Below, one piece after another: positions 37,526 through 46,269 of a stretch of DNA of 64,000 nucleotides. Source of the DNA: an uncultured Clostridia bacterium (lineage in GTDB: Bacteria > Bacillota > Clostridia > TANB77 > CAG-465); assembly GCA_934149365.1 (NCBI GenBank), contig CAKPEI010000004.1, forward strand, positions 62,001 through 126,000, given 5' to 3'. Every line of letters begins with the position of its first letter. Within the stretch, counting starts at the first letter, position 1. A program made the translations under genes and the position numbers. The notes beneath the pieces were generated by a model. The model had not been told where the DNA came from. It saw only the letters and a program-made list of their open reading frames with translations, and searched no databases.

Positions 37526-37552
37526 GTTGGAGATATATACTCCAACTTTTTT
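37526..37552 (+). terminator. Terminator of the 37073 gene
   Basis: GTTGGAG (37526-37532) pairs perfectly with CTCCAAC (37540-37546) around ATATATA, followed by six T. Confidence 0.88.
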
Positions 37553-37608
37553 GCATTAGTATTTAATCATAGGTAGTGGTCAAAAAACTATTATGCTGCC
37601 TACAAGCC

Positions 37609-37658
37609 AAAAAAGAAGAGAACTTATAGATTCTCTTCTTCCGTGTTGGTTAATATAA
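37609..37658 (-). terminator. Terminator of pilin copy B
   Basis: On the minus strand this gives a hairpin GAAGAAGAGAA ... TTCTCTTCTT followed by T6. It is the inverted copy of 36945-36994 with a single mismatch. Confidence 0.8.
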
Positions 37659-37665
37659 AGATAAA

Positions 37666-38208
37666 TTAGTTTGCTACTTGGAAAGCTATTGCAATAGCAG
37701 TATCATTACCATTTTTTATAACAGATGCTTTATAGTTTTTAGATGTATTTATAAAAGCTTTATCTGTACTAGATGAAAATTCAGTAGCAGTTGTTTTTAC
37801 AGTTTCATCTCCCCATTCTGTATATAATACATCACTTCCGATACCAGGAACTTTAACGTTACTTTTCCCTATCTCGCTACTTATTTTATCAATTACATTC
37901 GTTTTATGTAATGCTGCGTAACCAGTTTGTCCTGTTACTTTTCCATCTTTATCAAACACAACTACGCATAATGCTTTATCATTAGCATATTGATTTGTAG
38001 CAGCTCTTACTTGTGTTCCAGATATTATTTTACCATCATAAGTTTGTAATATTTGGCTTTGTAATGTTGTTGACATTGTTCCAAGTTCACCTGTAGCATC
38101 GTCAACAAGACCAGTACCTAAGTTAACTATTAATAGTACTGCAGAAATAATAATGATTGTTATAAATAAACCAACACCAATCATAATTGCTTTTTGAGCG
38201 TTATCCAT
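37666..38208 (-). CDS. Pilin-like membrane protein, copy B (facing pair)
   Basis: A 180-residue protein on the minus strand. Residues 1-47 equal those of copy A; the rest is diverged (ISGTQVRAATNQYANDK carries the shared motif, then a beta-type domain ending AIAIAFQVAN). The upstream region, ribosome site and 3' terminator are the same as in copy A. In the present orientation it is opposed to the tad operon, so it would depend on a promoter inside the repeat. A duplicated gene with a swapped middle is expected if the two copies can exchange or invert. Confidence 0.85.
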   Translation of the reverse strand: MDNAQKAIMIGVGLFITIIIISAVLLIVNLGTGLVDDATGELGTMSTTLQSQILQTYDGKIISGTQVRAATNQYANDKALCVVVFDKDGKVTGQTGYAALHKTNVIDKISSEIGKSNVKVPGIGSDVLYTEWGDETVKTTATEFSSSTDKAFINTSKNYKASVIKNGNDTAIAIAFQVAN

Positions 38209-38339
38209 AAATCTTCCTCCTTTAAATTATAGATTTTTCTCATCATATATATCTTTAGTATATATATGTACATATATGTTAAACACGTTTTTTACGTGTA
38301 TTAACCAATTTTATTTATGAGCAAAAATGCTATTTTGCG
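38068..38339 (-). repeat. Right arm of the perfect 272-bp inverted repeat
   Basis: This is the exact reverse complement of 36250-36521. The outer end carries the same near-palindrome (38321-38338). The whole segment enclosed by the arms is ~2.1 kb (36250-38339) and contains both pilin copies and the 37073 gene. Confidence 0.97.
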
Positions 38340-38432
38340 CAGTTATATAATTGATGCTAAATTTTGGCTGTTTATATAAAAAAGGATAATAAATATAGTT
38401 GATAAAAAGCAGTATTTATCTGGGTTTTGTAG

Positions 38433-38518
38433 TATTGTTACAACAATATTACATTTGGTATATATTTTTGTTACATGTGCCTTTAAACGTGTATTTTATG
38501 CGTGTTTTATGGTAAAAT
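38433..38518 (+). promoter_or_regulatory. Control region of the adhesin operon
   Basis: The 205-base gap (38340-38544) after the right repeat arm contains a perfect dyad TATTGTT-AC-AACAATA (38433-38448), which may be an operator, and an extended -10 TGGTAAAAT (38510-38518) before the 38545 gene. No clear -35 box is seen, fitting an activator-dependent promoter. The remaining bases are AT-rich without visible structure. Confidence 0.5.
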
Positions 38519-38544
38519 TTAGAGGAATAGAAAGGTGAAAAAGT

Positions 38545-38979
38545 ATGGACGAGAATGCAAGTAGAGCAGTGTTTATAGGTGTAAGTGTTTTCGTAGCAAT
38601 TATAACTATAACGCTTATAGTAAATTTCTATAGAACGGCTAAAGATTCTGCTGCTGTGGCAAATAGGTACGACTTGACAGAAACGGGAAGTAGTAAAGTT
38701 AATGAAATCTTAAGTAAAGACAAAATTACAGGGTTAGAACTTCGTTATTTGTTAAATTATTATTATAACGATACTGATATTCAAATATATGTTTATCAAC
38801 CCGATGTGAATGATAAATTTGATGAAGAAAATGCTAGATTAAGCGTAAATAGTGAAGAATATTGGTCAGATGAAAATCAGCAATATTTAGATGAAAATAT
38901 TAGACCAAATTTTAATTATGGCTTAGCTATAGATAATAGAGGAAGGGCAACTGTAATAGTAGCAACATTTGAAAATTAG
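38545..38979 (+). CDS. Short pilin-like protein
   Basis: A 144-residue protein: MDENASRAVFIGVSVFVAIIT at the N-terminus, one membrane helix, then SKDKITGLELRYLLNYYY, matching the shared motif, and an outer domain rich in Asp/Asn. No leader peptide is visible. AGGTGA precedes the ATG. It starts the adhesin operon, nine bases before the 1497-aa gene. Confidence 0.78.
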   Translation: MDENASRAVFIGVSVFVAIITITLIVNFYRTAKDSAAVANRYDLTETGSSKVNEILSKDKITGLELRYLLNYYYNDTDIQIYVYQPDVNDKFDEENARLSVNSEEYWSDENQQYLDENIRPNFNYGLAIDNRGRATVIVATFEN

Positions 38980-38988
38980 GAGGGACAA

Positions 38989-41900
38989 ATGGAAACTTCA
39001 TTACAAAAAATAATAGCAGCAATTGTAGGAGTTATGATTTTATTTATCATACCGGTATATATAGCTTTTGAAAAAGTAGATGATGTATCATATAGTTTGG
39101 CTCTTAAGTTAACACAAAACTTTGTGGATAATGTGAGAGATAAAGGATACATTTCTCCGGAAATGTATAGTGATTTTGTTTCAGGACTTTATGCTACTAA
39201 TAACACTTATGATGTTAATATAGAACATGTAAAGAAGAGATATGATCCTGCAATATATATATATGAGAAGAAGGACGATAACACAAAAGGTAGACTACTT
39301 CGTGTTTTAGATTATGATAAATATCTTACTGCGGAGGGAGAGTTACCAACAACAATTACTTTAAACGAAGGGATATATAACAAAACTAACTCAAATATAA
39401 TTGTTGAAAAGGCTGGTATAACAATGGCGGATGGTAGTCAAATAGACTTTGACAATGGCGGCGACAGCATATTAACACCAGAAGAATTATACAAACTAAA
39501 AATAGATGAATTTAAATCTCAAAACAGAATAATATTAGATAAAGGTGAAATATATGCAGACATAAGAAGAGTTACTGGAAGTAACTTTGATAAAGAAATA
39601 TATAATCCAGCATATATAACTTTAAATAGAGGAGTAATTACTGTACTAAACAAACAAGGAAATGAACCAGACACTTTAAATTATAACGAATATATATCAA
39701 ATTATGATATCGCAATTAAGAATAATAGTTCTAAGTTTAATGGACCTGTATATACATCAAGTAACTCAAAAATAGTTTATACACCGGCGACTATGTATAT
39801 AGATGGTATGAATTTAACTCCTGAACAAGCAAGAGATTTTTATTATACATGGAGAACTTTATATAAAGAAGCTTTGGCATCAGGTGATGGAAGATTAGTT
39901 TATGATGAAGGCGAAGTTTATGCTGATAGAGATAGAGTAAAAACTACAGGAGGAAGCATTGATACAAAAATAGATAAAATAGCTGATATATCATTAACAA
40001 AGGGAAGTATAAAAATAAATGAAGATAAACAGCAACCAGGATATGAAACGGAATTAGATTATGATACATATATTGAAAGATATGATAGTGGAATGGACAT
40101 GGTTGCATATGCAGGAGAAATATATGATAATCAAAATTCTAATATTATATCTACAAGAGCTGCAATGTGGGTAGGAGATAAGTCATACAATGAACTTAGT
40201 GAAGCTGAGAAAGATGAAGCGGAAAGTTTATACAATGAAAAAATAAACACCAATTTGTACAAAGATAATAATACTATTGTACTGAATAAAGGAAGAATAT
40301 TTGCCGAAAGCGAAGATGCTATTGGATATAACAGTTTAACAGATGAAATACGTAGTATTAAAATAACTGGTCAAATGACTAACAAGAAAAATCCAAATGC
40401 GTTATATATTGATTCACTACCATTTGATAAATATATAGAAGAATATAGAAAAAATGGAAATTTTATTTATGACGAAGGCGGAACATTTTCCGATGGAGAA
40501 GAAGGAATTAGCATAATACATATAAAAGGAAGAGTTAGTAATTTAGACGGTGAAGAATTTGATTATAATTCATATATAGATGAACTTTTAAATGGTAATT
40601 CGCCAACAATTTCTGTTTCTGTAGGCGCAGATTTTAATAGTAATGATATATACATAGAAAATGCTAAAGTGCTTGTAAATGGCAATATAGAAAAAGCAAT
40701 TAGCGATATATCAGAATTAAAAAATGTAAAAGAAACAGGAAAAGTCACTATTGACGGCGTAGAATACGATTCAAATAAAACAGAAAATCCTGATGATATT
40801 CAAATAGTATATCCGACATTTTTGGTGCTTCAAAATCAATTAAAAAGCGATATACAAATTAGTGATTCTGCAGAAATACAAAAATATGTTGACGAATATA
40901 TTTTAAATGGTAAAATATCTTATTCATATAGTAAAACATATTCAAAAGCTGAACTTAAAATTGATTATGAAAGCGTATATATAAATGATGTCACAGGAAA
41001 TAAATATATGTTTTTTGAACATCTAAATAAAACGGCATACAAAACTATTTTCACAGATGAGATATTAAGAAATATAGATAATAGAAACGCAACTGTAAAC
41101 ATACCAAAAACCGTATTTAGATCTGAAGATTTTGATTTGTCATATAATCAAATCCAAATAGCCGGAGAAACTCCAATTGATATAACTAATGAGACAATGG
41201 TATATGTTGATCAATATTATTCAAATAGAAGAATTGTATTAGAAGAATCTAATGTAGCATCTGGAGAGGAAATAAAGGTAATACATCCTAAACTAGAAAT
41301 ATTTGAAAAAAATGATACAAATTTAAGTTACCCAATATATTCGTTTCAAAAAAATGTTGAAAGTGAAAGCTCTGATTACATAAAATATTTGAATGAATTT
41401 AATACAAATGGCAAAATCACAATAAAGCCTTCAAGAATATATGGACATGATGATGTTACTGTAGTAAGAAGTAAGATAACAATTTCTCCTGAAGAATCAG
41501 GTAAATTAGCAAATAAGGAATTTTTTGATAATCAAGAGGTGTACCAAAAATATTTAACAGAGTTTGAAAGAACTGGTAAAATAACTATAAGACCTGCGAT
41601 AACATATAGTACGGATTCTGAAATTACTGTACAAGATGCTCACATATCTATAACTCCAACGGGGTACACTTCACCAATGATTGACATATATGAAGAGGAC
41701 AACAAAGAACTATACGATATGTACGTGGCAGAATACTCACAAAACAATAGAATTACATTAAAGTATAACATAGGTGATGTTAATGTTTATAGAGCTAATA
41801 TAACAATTGATAAGTTAACCGGAAGTGAAGGCGCATATAGTGTTGCTAGTACTCAAATAGTGTATGATAATACAGATTTAAATGGCGATGGAACTTTTGA

Positions 41901-43482
41901 ATATAATTCTTTTAAAACCGAGTATGAAGCCAAAGGTTTAATTACTTTTGCTGGAGCAAGACAAATACTTGCAAGTGACTTAAAAGTTACAGATCCTAGC
42001 ATAACAATAATTGACCCGGATACTGGTGAAGTTATTTTGAAATATGAAGCTGACTACAGTCAACTTACTGATGAACAAAGATACCAAATATACAATATGA
42101 GAGTTGATGAATGGGAAGATTATTCACAAATTGTTAATAGAAAAGTTACATATGTTTCTGGAGAAAATTGTATAATCGAAAAAGCTCATGTTATAAATGA
42201 AGAAATAATAACAGATAAACAAATAGTAAGCAAAATATTTAAAGATACCGGCGTTAGTAAAATAGAATTTTTAAGAAATTGTATGTTAGGTAATGGAGAT
42301 ATGTATAAATCTTTAAGCTACTTAAATGAAAATTCTTATACTATGAATGAAGGGGATCAAATAAATGTTATAGTTAAGAATAGAAATCAAACGGTGGCAA
42401 GTGTTTTTTATTCTATGTTTACAGCTAATGTCGGAAATGAAGATATTCCAAAGGTATATGTAAATTATGGAGGAACTATAAAAAATAGCGGTGACACTAT
42501 AATTTCAAATGAGACAGGTTTAGTTAATAGTGAATTAGGTAGATTATTCAAGTATAAAGGTCAGGCTGAAAGTGTTACTTTGAATCCTGGAAAGTATCAG
42601 ATAGAAGCATGGGGAGCTTCTGGTGGAGGAAATGAACCAACAACATCATCTACTACTGGAGGAAAAGGTGCTTACGCAAAAGCTGTATTTAATGTCACAG
42701 AAGAGACAACACTTTACGTTTATGTTGGTGGACAGGGAACTGCTTATTCTGAATCTAACGAGTACAATGGAGGATTTAATGGTGGAGGCAATTCATATAA
42801 TGGCTTTGGAGGCGGTGGAGCCTCAGATGTTAGACTATTAAGAGGAGATGCCGATGATACAGCATCATTATTATCGAGAATCATTGTTGCCGGAGGCGGT
42901 GGTGGAAGTAGTAAAGCCAGAGGAACTAGTTATGGTAATGGCGGTGCTGCAGGAAATTTATCGTCTGCATCAAACGGAACTTCTGTTGGTGTAAACCAAT
43001 TATTTGTTGGAAAAGGAGCAATCTCTACTGCAATAGCAGTTGGATATAATACATATACAAAAGAAGATGGAACTATTCAAAATATTCCACAAACAGAAAA
43101 AGGTGGATTAGGAACTGGCGGTAGCGTTGATTTTGATGGCGCTGGTGCTGGTGGCGGTGGATACTTTGGCGGTAGCGCCGCACATGATGAATATGCTGGA
43201 GGCGGTGGAGGACTATCATTTGTTTATCAAAATGAAACTAATTTGATGAATGGAGATAGATTACCTTTAAAAATGATATTCCAGGGGAAATATGAACAAA
43301 AGGTAATAGATTACTTAAAAACAATGGTAGATTCTAATGGCAGATGGAAAGGAATTTCCTATGAGAGTAGTGAAATCAAAAATGGTACTACTGATATGAA
43401 AAATCCATTTAGCTATTCTGGAACAAGTAATATGAATGGAAATAAAGGAAATGGTGCTGTAATAATTAAAAAAATAGATTAA
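38989..43482 (+). CDS. Giant pilin-like adhesin with Gly-rich C-terminal domain
   Basis: A 1497-residue surface protein. Residues 1-25 form a pilin-like membrane helix (METSLQKIIAAIVGVMILFI), followed by FVDNVRDKGYISPEMY, which is also found in the 44392 product. Residues ~100-1130 are long, degenerate repeats of ~60-100 residues with the recurring pattern 'Y-x-x-E-[YF]...NGxI...GxIY/VY..'. Residues ~1184-1420 are a Gly-rich domain like the ALK/Gly_rich type (YQIEAWGASGGG, GGKGAYAKAVFNV, FGGGGASDVRL, VAGGGGGSSKARG). No cell-wall sorting signal is seen. It probably extends from the membrane as a long stalk with the Gly-rich head outward. TAGGAGG before the ATG. Confidence 0.8.
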   Translation: METSLQKIIAAIVGVMILFIIPVYIAFEKVDDVSYSLALKLTQNFVDNVRDKGYISPEMYSDFVSGLYATNNTYDVNIEHVKKRYDPAIYIYEKKDDNTKGRLLRVLDYDKYLTAEGELPTTITLNEGIYNKTNSNIIVEKAGITMADGSQIDFDNGGDSILTPEELYKLKIDEFKSQNRIILDKGEIYADIRRVTGSNFDKEIYNPAYITLNRGVITVLNKQGNEPDTLNYNEYISNYDIAIKNNSSKFNGPVYTSSNSKIVYTPATMYIDGMNLTPEQARDFYYTWRTLYKEALASGDGRLVYDEGEVYADRDRVKTTGGSIDTKIDKIADISLTKGSIKINEDKQQPGYETELDYDTYIERYDSGMDMVAYAGEIYDNQNSNIISTRAAMWVGDKSYNELSEAEKDEAESLYNEKINTNLYKDNNTIVLNKGRIFAESEDAIGYNSLTDEIRSIKITGQMTNKKNPNALYIDSLPFDKYIEEYRKNGNFIYDEGGTFSDGEEGISIIHIKGRVSNLDGEEFDYNSYIDELLNGNSPTISVSVGADFNSNDIYIENAKVLVNGNIEKAISDISELKNVKETGKVTIDGVEYDSNKTENPDDIQIVYPTFLVLQNQLKSDIQISDSAEIQKYVDEYILNGKISYSYSKTYSKAELKIDYESVYINDVTGNKYMFFEHLNKTAYKTIFTDEILRNIDNRNATVNIPKTVFRSEDFDLSYNQIQIAGETPIDITNETMVYVDQYYSNRRIVLEESNVASGEEIKVIHPKLEIFEKNDTNLSYPIYSFQKNVESESSDYIKYLNEFNTNGKITIKPSRIYGHDDVTVVRSKITISPEESGKLANKEFFDNQEVYQKYLTEFERTGKITIRPAITYSTDSEITVQDAHISITPTGYTSPMIDIYEEDNKELYDMYVAEYSQNNRITLKYNIGDVNVYRANITIDKLTGSEGAYSVASTQIVYDNTDLNGDGTFEYNSFKTEYEAKGLITFAGARQILASDLKVTDPSITIIDPDTGEVILKYEADYSQLTDEQRYQIYNMRVDEWEDYSQIVNRKVTYVSGENCIIEKAHVINEEIITDKQIVSKIFKDTGVSKIEFLRNCMLGNGDMYKSLSYLNENSYTMNEGDQINVIVKNRNQTVASVFYSMFTANVGNEDIPKVYVNYGGTIKNSGDTIISNETGLVNSELGRLFKYKGQAESVTLNPGKYQIEAWGASGGGNEPTTSSTTGGKGAYAKAVFNVTEETTLYVYVGGQGTAYSESNEYNGGFNGGGNSYNGFGGGGASDVRLLRGDADDTASLLSRIIVAGGGGGSSKARGTSYGNGGAAGNLSSASNGTSVGVNQLFVGKGAISTAIAVGYNTYTKEDGTIQNIPQTEKGGLGTGGSVDFDGAGAGGGGYFGGSAAHDEYAGGGGGLSFVYQNETNLMNGDRLPLKMIFQGKYEQKVIDYLKTMVDSNGRWKGISYESSEIKNGTTDMKNPFSYSGTSNMNGNKGNGAVIIKKID

Positions 43483-43505
43483 TTAAATAAGAGGAGGTAT
43501 TTAGT

Positions 43506-43886
43506 GTGGATGAGATTTCAACAAAAGCAATAATTATAGGTGTATCTATATTTGTTACATTGATTATTTTGACGGTTATAGTTTTTGAATTTCAACAGAT
43601 CCAAAGTGTATATAAACAAGTGGGACAAACTAATATCTCCTTTGAAGAACAATTAGATGAATTTGATAAGTATAGAGACTCTAATAATTTGTTTACAGGA
43701 TTAGATGTTAGAAATACTGTCAAAAAGTATGCAAATAATAAAACTGCAGATGTTTGTATAATTTCCGTTACAGGGGAAGTTTGCAACGATAGTATACAAA
43801 TAGAAGATTTAGATTACAAAAAAGAATATAGTTCAAGACTTGATGAATCAACAAATATATTTAAAATAATATTTTCTGAGAGATAG
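43506..43886 (+). CDS. Short pilin-like protein
   Basis: A 126-residue member of the same family: DEISTKAIIIGVSIFVTLIIL at the start, one helix, then NNLFTGLDVRNTVKKYAN as the shared motif, and a short outer domain (DVCIISVTGEVCN holds two Cys that could form a disulfide). GTG start with AGGAGG six bases before. It is probably a minor or tip subunit. Confidence 0.75.
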   Translation: MDEISTKAIIIGVSIFVTLIILTVIVFEFQQIQSVYKQVGQTNISFEEQLDEFDKYRDSNNLFTGLDVRNTVKKYANNKTADVCIISVTGEVCNDSIQIEDLDYKKEYSSRLDESTNIFKIIFSER

Positions 43887-43900
43887 ATGGAGGTGAAAGT

Positions 43901-44368
43901 ATGGATGAGTCTGCACAACAGGCGGTACAATTAGGTGTTAATGTTACAATTTTTATAGTTGCGCTATCAATATCTATTACTTTGTTACTTGGGGTTAGAG
44001 ATGTTGCAGAAAAAGCTCTGAGATATGACGCTTCACTTCCAACAGGTAGTAGAGTGGTTTCGGTAGGAGAAGCTAAAAAACGTCTTGTAAACGGGGATGA
44101 ATTATTATCATACTATACTAGATATATGAGTGAGCAAGCAAGGCTGACTGCATCTGGAAAGTATATAATAACAATTGAAAACAAGAGCGGTAGCAGTAGT
44201 ATTACTCAAGATACTGCAATGAAAAAGAATTATAGAAATGAAGTAACTGAAACATTAAAAGAGTTCTTTGACAGAAAAAATATAAATATAACTTCTCAAT
44301 ATGAAGTTATTACAACTAGATATAATTCAGATAGTGAAATAGTTGAGATTTTATTTAAAGAAGTGTAA
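43901..44368 (+). CDS. Short pilin-like protein
   Basis: A 155-residue member: MDESAQQAVQLGVNVTIFIVA at the N-terminus, one membrane helix, then KKRLVNGDELLSYYTRYM, the most divergent version of the shared motif, and an outer domain that ends in VITTRYNSDSEIVEILF. TGGAGGTGA precedes the ATG. Confidence 0.75.
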   Translation: MDESAQQAVQLGVNVTIFIVALSISITLLLGVRDVAEKALRYDASLPTGSRVVSVGEAKKRLVNGDELLSYYTRYMSEQARLTASGKYIITIENKSGSSSITQDTAMKKNYRNEVTETLKEFFDRKNINITSQYEVITTRYNSDSEIVEILFKEV

Positions 44369-44391
44369 AATAGAAAGGGTGAGTGGTAGTT

Positions 44392-46269
44392 ATGGAAGAT
44401 AATGTAAGTATTTTACTTGCATCAATATTGACAGTTGTTATAATAGTGTTATTTCCTATATATAACGTTGCAACAAGACAAGATAGTATTGCAAAAAATA
44501 TGGTAGTAAAAGCTACCACAAACTTTGTTGATGAAGCAAGAAATAAAGGTTATATAGAAGCAAAAGATTATGAAAACTATTTAACAGATATAAGTAGAAC
44601 AGGTAATTCTTATGAAGTTCAACTTGAAGTATATAAACCTATATTAGTGGAAACAGATGATGCTAATTCATATGAAGAAAAATATACGATTGATTATACT
44701 AATGATGTAATTGCTAAAATGGGAACAGTAGATTTAGATACAGCAAATGTAGAAATGAGTGTAATAAAAAATGATGTATATTATTTAAATGATGGATATA
44801 AATTTTATGTGAGAGTTAAGAATACAAATATAACACAAGCTCAAATTCTTTTAGATCGTTTACTTAAAGGAGAAGTTACTGAAAGAGTAGTAGTTAACTA
44901 TGGTGGAGTAGTATATAACAATGAGTGGACTAAAGGAGAAGATGCTGAGACTGTAGGAGCAAATATTTCTATATCTAGACCTTTAGATTATAGTGAAAAG
45001 GAATTTAAATATGAAGCAATAACTGATGTTTATGATCAATATTCAGATGAAATGACGACAATATATGGACTAGCTGTTAAGTTGTCAGATGATGTTGAAA
45101 ATGGAAATAAGTTTAAATTTTTACTTAAATATAAAGATGTATATGAGTTAAAAGATGAAGCGGGAAATGTTTTTACTACTAAGTATGATAGGGAACAATA
45201 TATAAAAAGATATTTTTCAACAATAGGTTTTGATGCTAAAGTAAGTGTAGAAGAAAGACAAGTTAGTAGAAATAATAATGGAACATATAATTACCAATAT
45301 ATGATAACATTAAGTGATATTGATTATGATTTTAGCAATCATGCATATTTAAATGGAACAGTACAAATTAAAGCTGGTTCTGCGGATACAAAATCTGGTA
45401 CATTGGGCTTACTTAATTCAAAAGAATTTATAATAATTTATGAAGCTACGGATTTAGAAATCAAATATCAAAATAAAATGTATGACAAAGATAATAATTT
45501 AATTGAAGGTGAAGGAAGGGTAGCATATATAAATGTAAATATAGAGTTAAATAAACCGGATGAAAACATTGTTGATGTTAGATGGGCAAAAGGCGAATAT
45601 GATGAAAATTATTTTATGACAAATTCTTCTAATGGTACTAATATAAAAAATACATATAATGCAGATAAAAAATATGTGTTTAAGGTTACACAAAATGGTG
45701 TATATACTGTTTTTGCAAAAGATAAACATGGAAGGTATAAAGCACTTCAAATAAGAATAACGGGTTTGGGTAGTGACAGATTAAAATTTGTTCTAAATTG
45801 GGAAAGAACTTATGATTTTGATATGCATATGAAAGGATTTAAAAACAAGAGTGAAGTTTTTCATGTATTTTATAGTAGTAAAGAATATGATTCTACTTAT
45901 GGAAAAGTAATACTAAATAGGGATAATACAAGCGGTGGATATTCAGAAAGTGATGCCGAAATAATTTGGCTTGAAAGAGCAGCAAAGGATACAGTTTATA
46001 CCTGTTATATATATAAATATGGATCTTCATATACGAATGCTTTTGCAACGCATAAGCCAACTTTGAAGGTTTATAGGGGAGATACTGATGCTGAAGCTGA
46101 ATTAATTTATGATTCAACTAAGGTTAAAGATTGGTCTAAAACGCAAGATGGCTCAAACAGATATTGGTACATATTAAGCTATAATGCTAATACTAGAGAA
46201 GTTGAATTAATAGACCAATATATGAATGTAGATAACTATTTACCTGATACTAGCAAAGGAGGAGAATAG
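44392..46269 (+). CDS. Long pilin-like surface protein
   Basis: A 625-residue protein. The ATG at 44392 is preferred, with AAAGGGTGAG before it; GTG at 44383 is part of the same stretch. After the N-terminal membrane helix (ILLASILTVVIIVLFPIY) comes TTNFVDEARNKGYIEAKDYENY, shared with the 1497-aa adhesin. The rest is a series of beta-type outer domains; a C-terminal section (FVLNWERTYDFDMHMKGF) looks like a folded carbohydrate- or protein-binding module. It stays in the same operon and overlaps the next start by one base. Confidence 0.72.
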   Translation: MEDNVSILLASILTVVIIVLFPIYNVATRQDSIAKNMVVKATTNFVDEARNKGYIEAKDYENYLTDISRTGNSYEVQLEVYKPILVETDDANSYEEKYTIDYTNDVIAKMGTVDLDTANVEMSVIKNDVYYLNDGYKFYVRVKNTNITQAQILLDRLLKGEVTERVVVNYGGVVYNNEWTKGEDAETVGANISISRPLDYSEKEFKYEAITDVYDQYSDEMTTIYGLAVKLSDDVENGNKFKFLLKYKDVYELKDEAGNVFTTKYDREQYIKRYFSTIGFDAKVSVEERQVSRNNNGTYNYQYMITLSDIDYDFSNHAYLNGTVQIKAGSADTKSGTLGLLNSKEFIIIYEATDLEIKYQNKMYDKDNNLIEGEGRVAYINVNIELNKPDENIVDVRWAKGEYDENYFMTNSSNGTNIKNTYNADKKYVFKVTQNGVYTVFAKDKHGRYKALQIRITGLGSDRLKFVLNWERTYDFDMHMKGFKNKSEVFHVFYSSKEYDSTYGKVILNRDNTSGGYSESDAEIIWLERAAKDTVYTCYIYKYGSSYTNAFATHKPTLKVYRGDTDAEAELIYDSTKVKDWSKTQDGSNRYWYILSYNANTREVELIDQYMNVDNYLPDTSKGGE

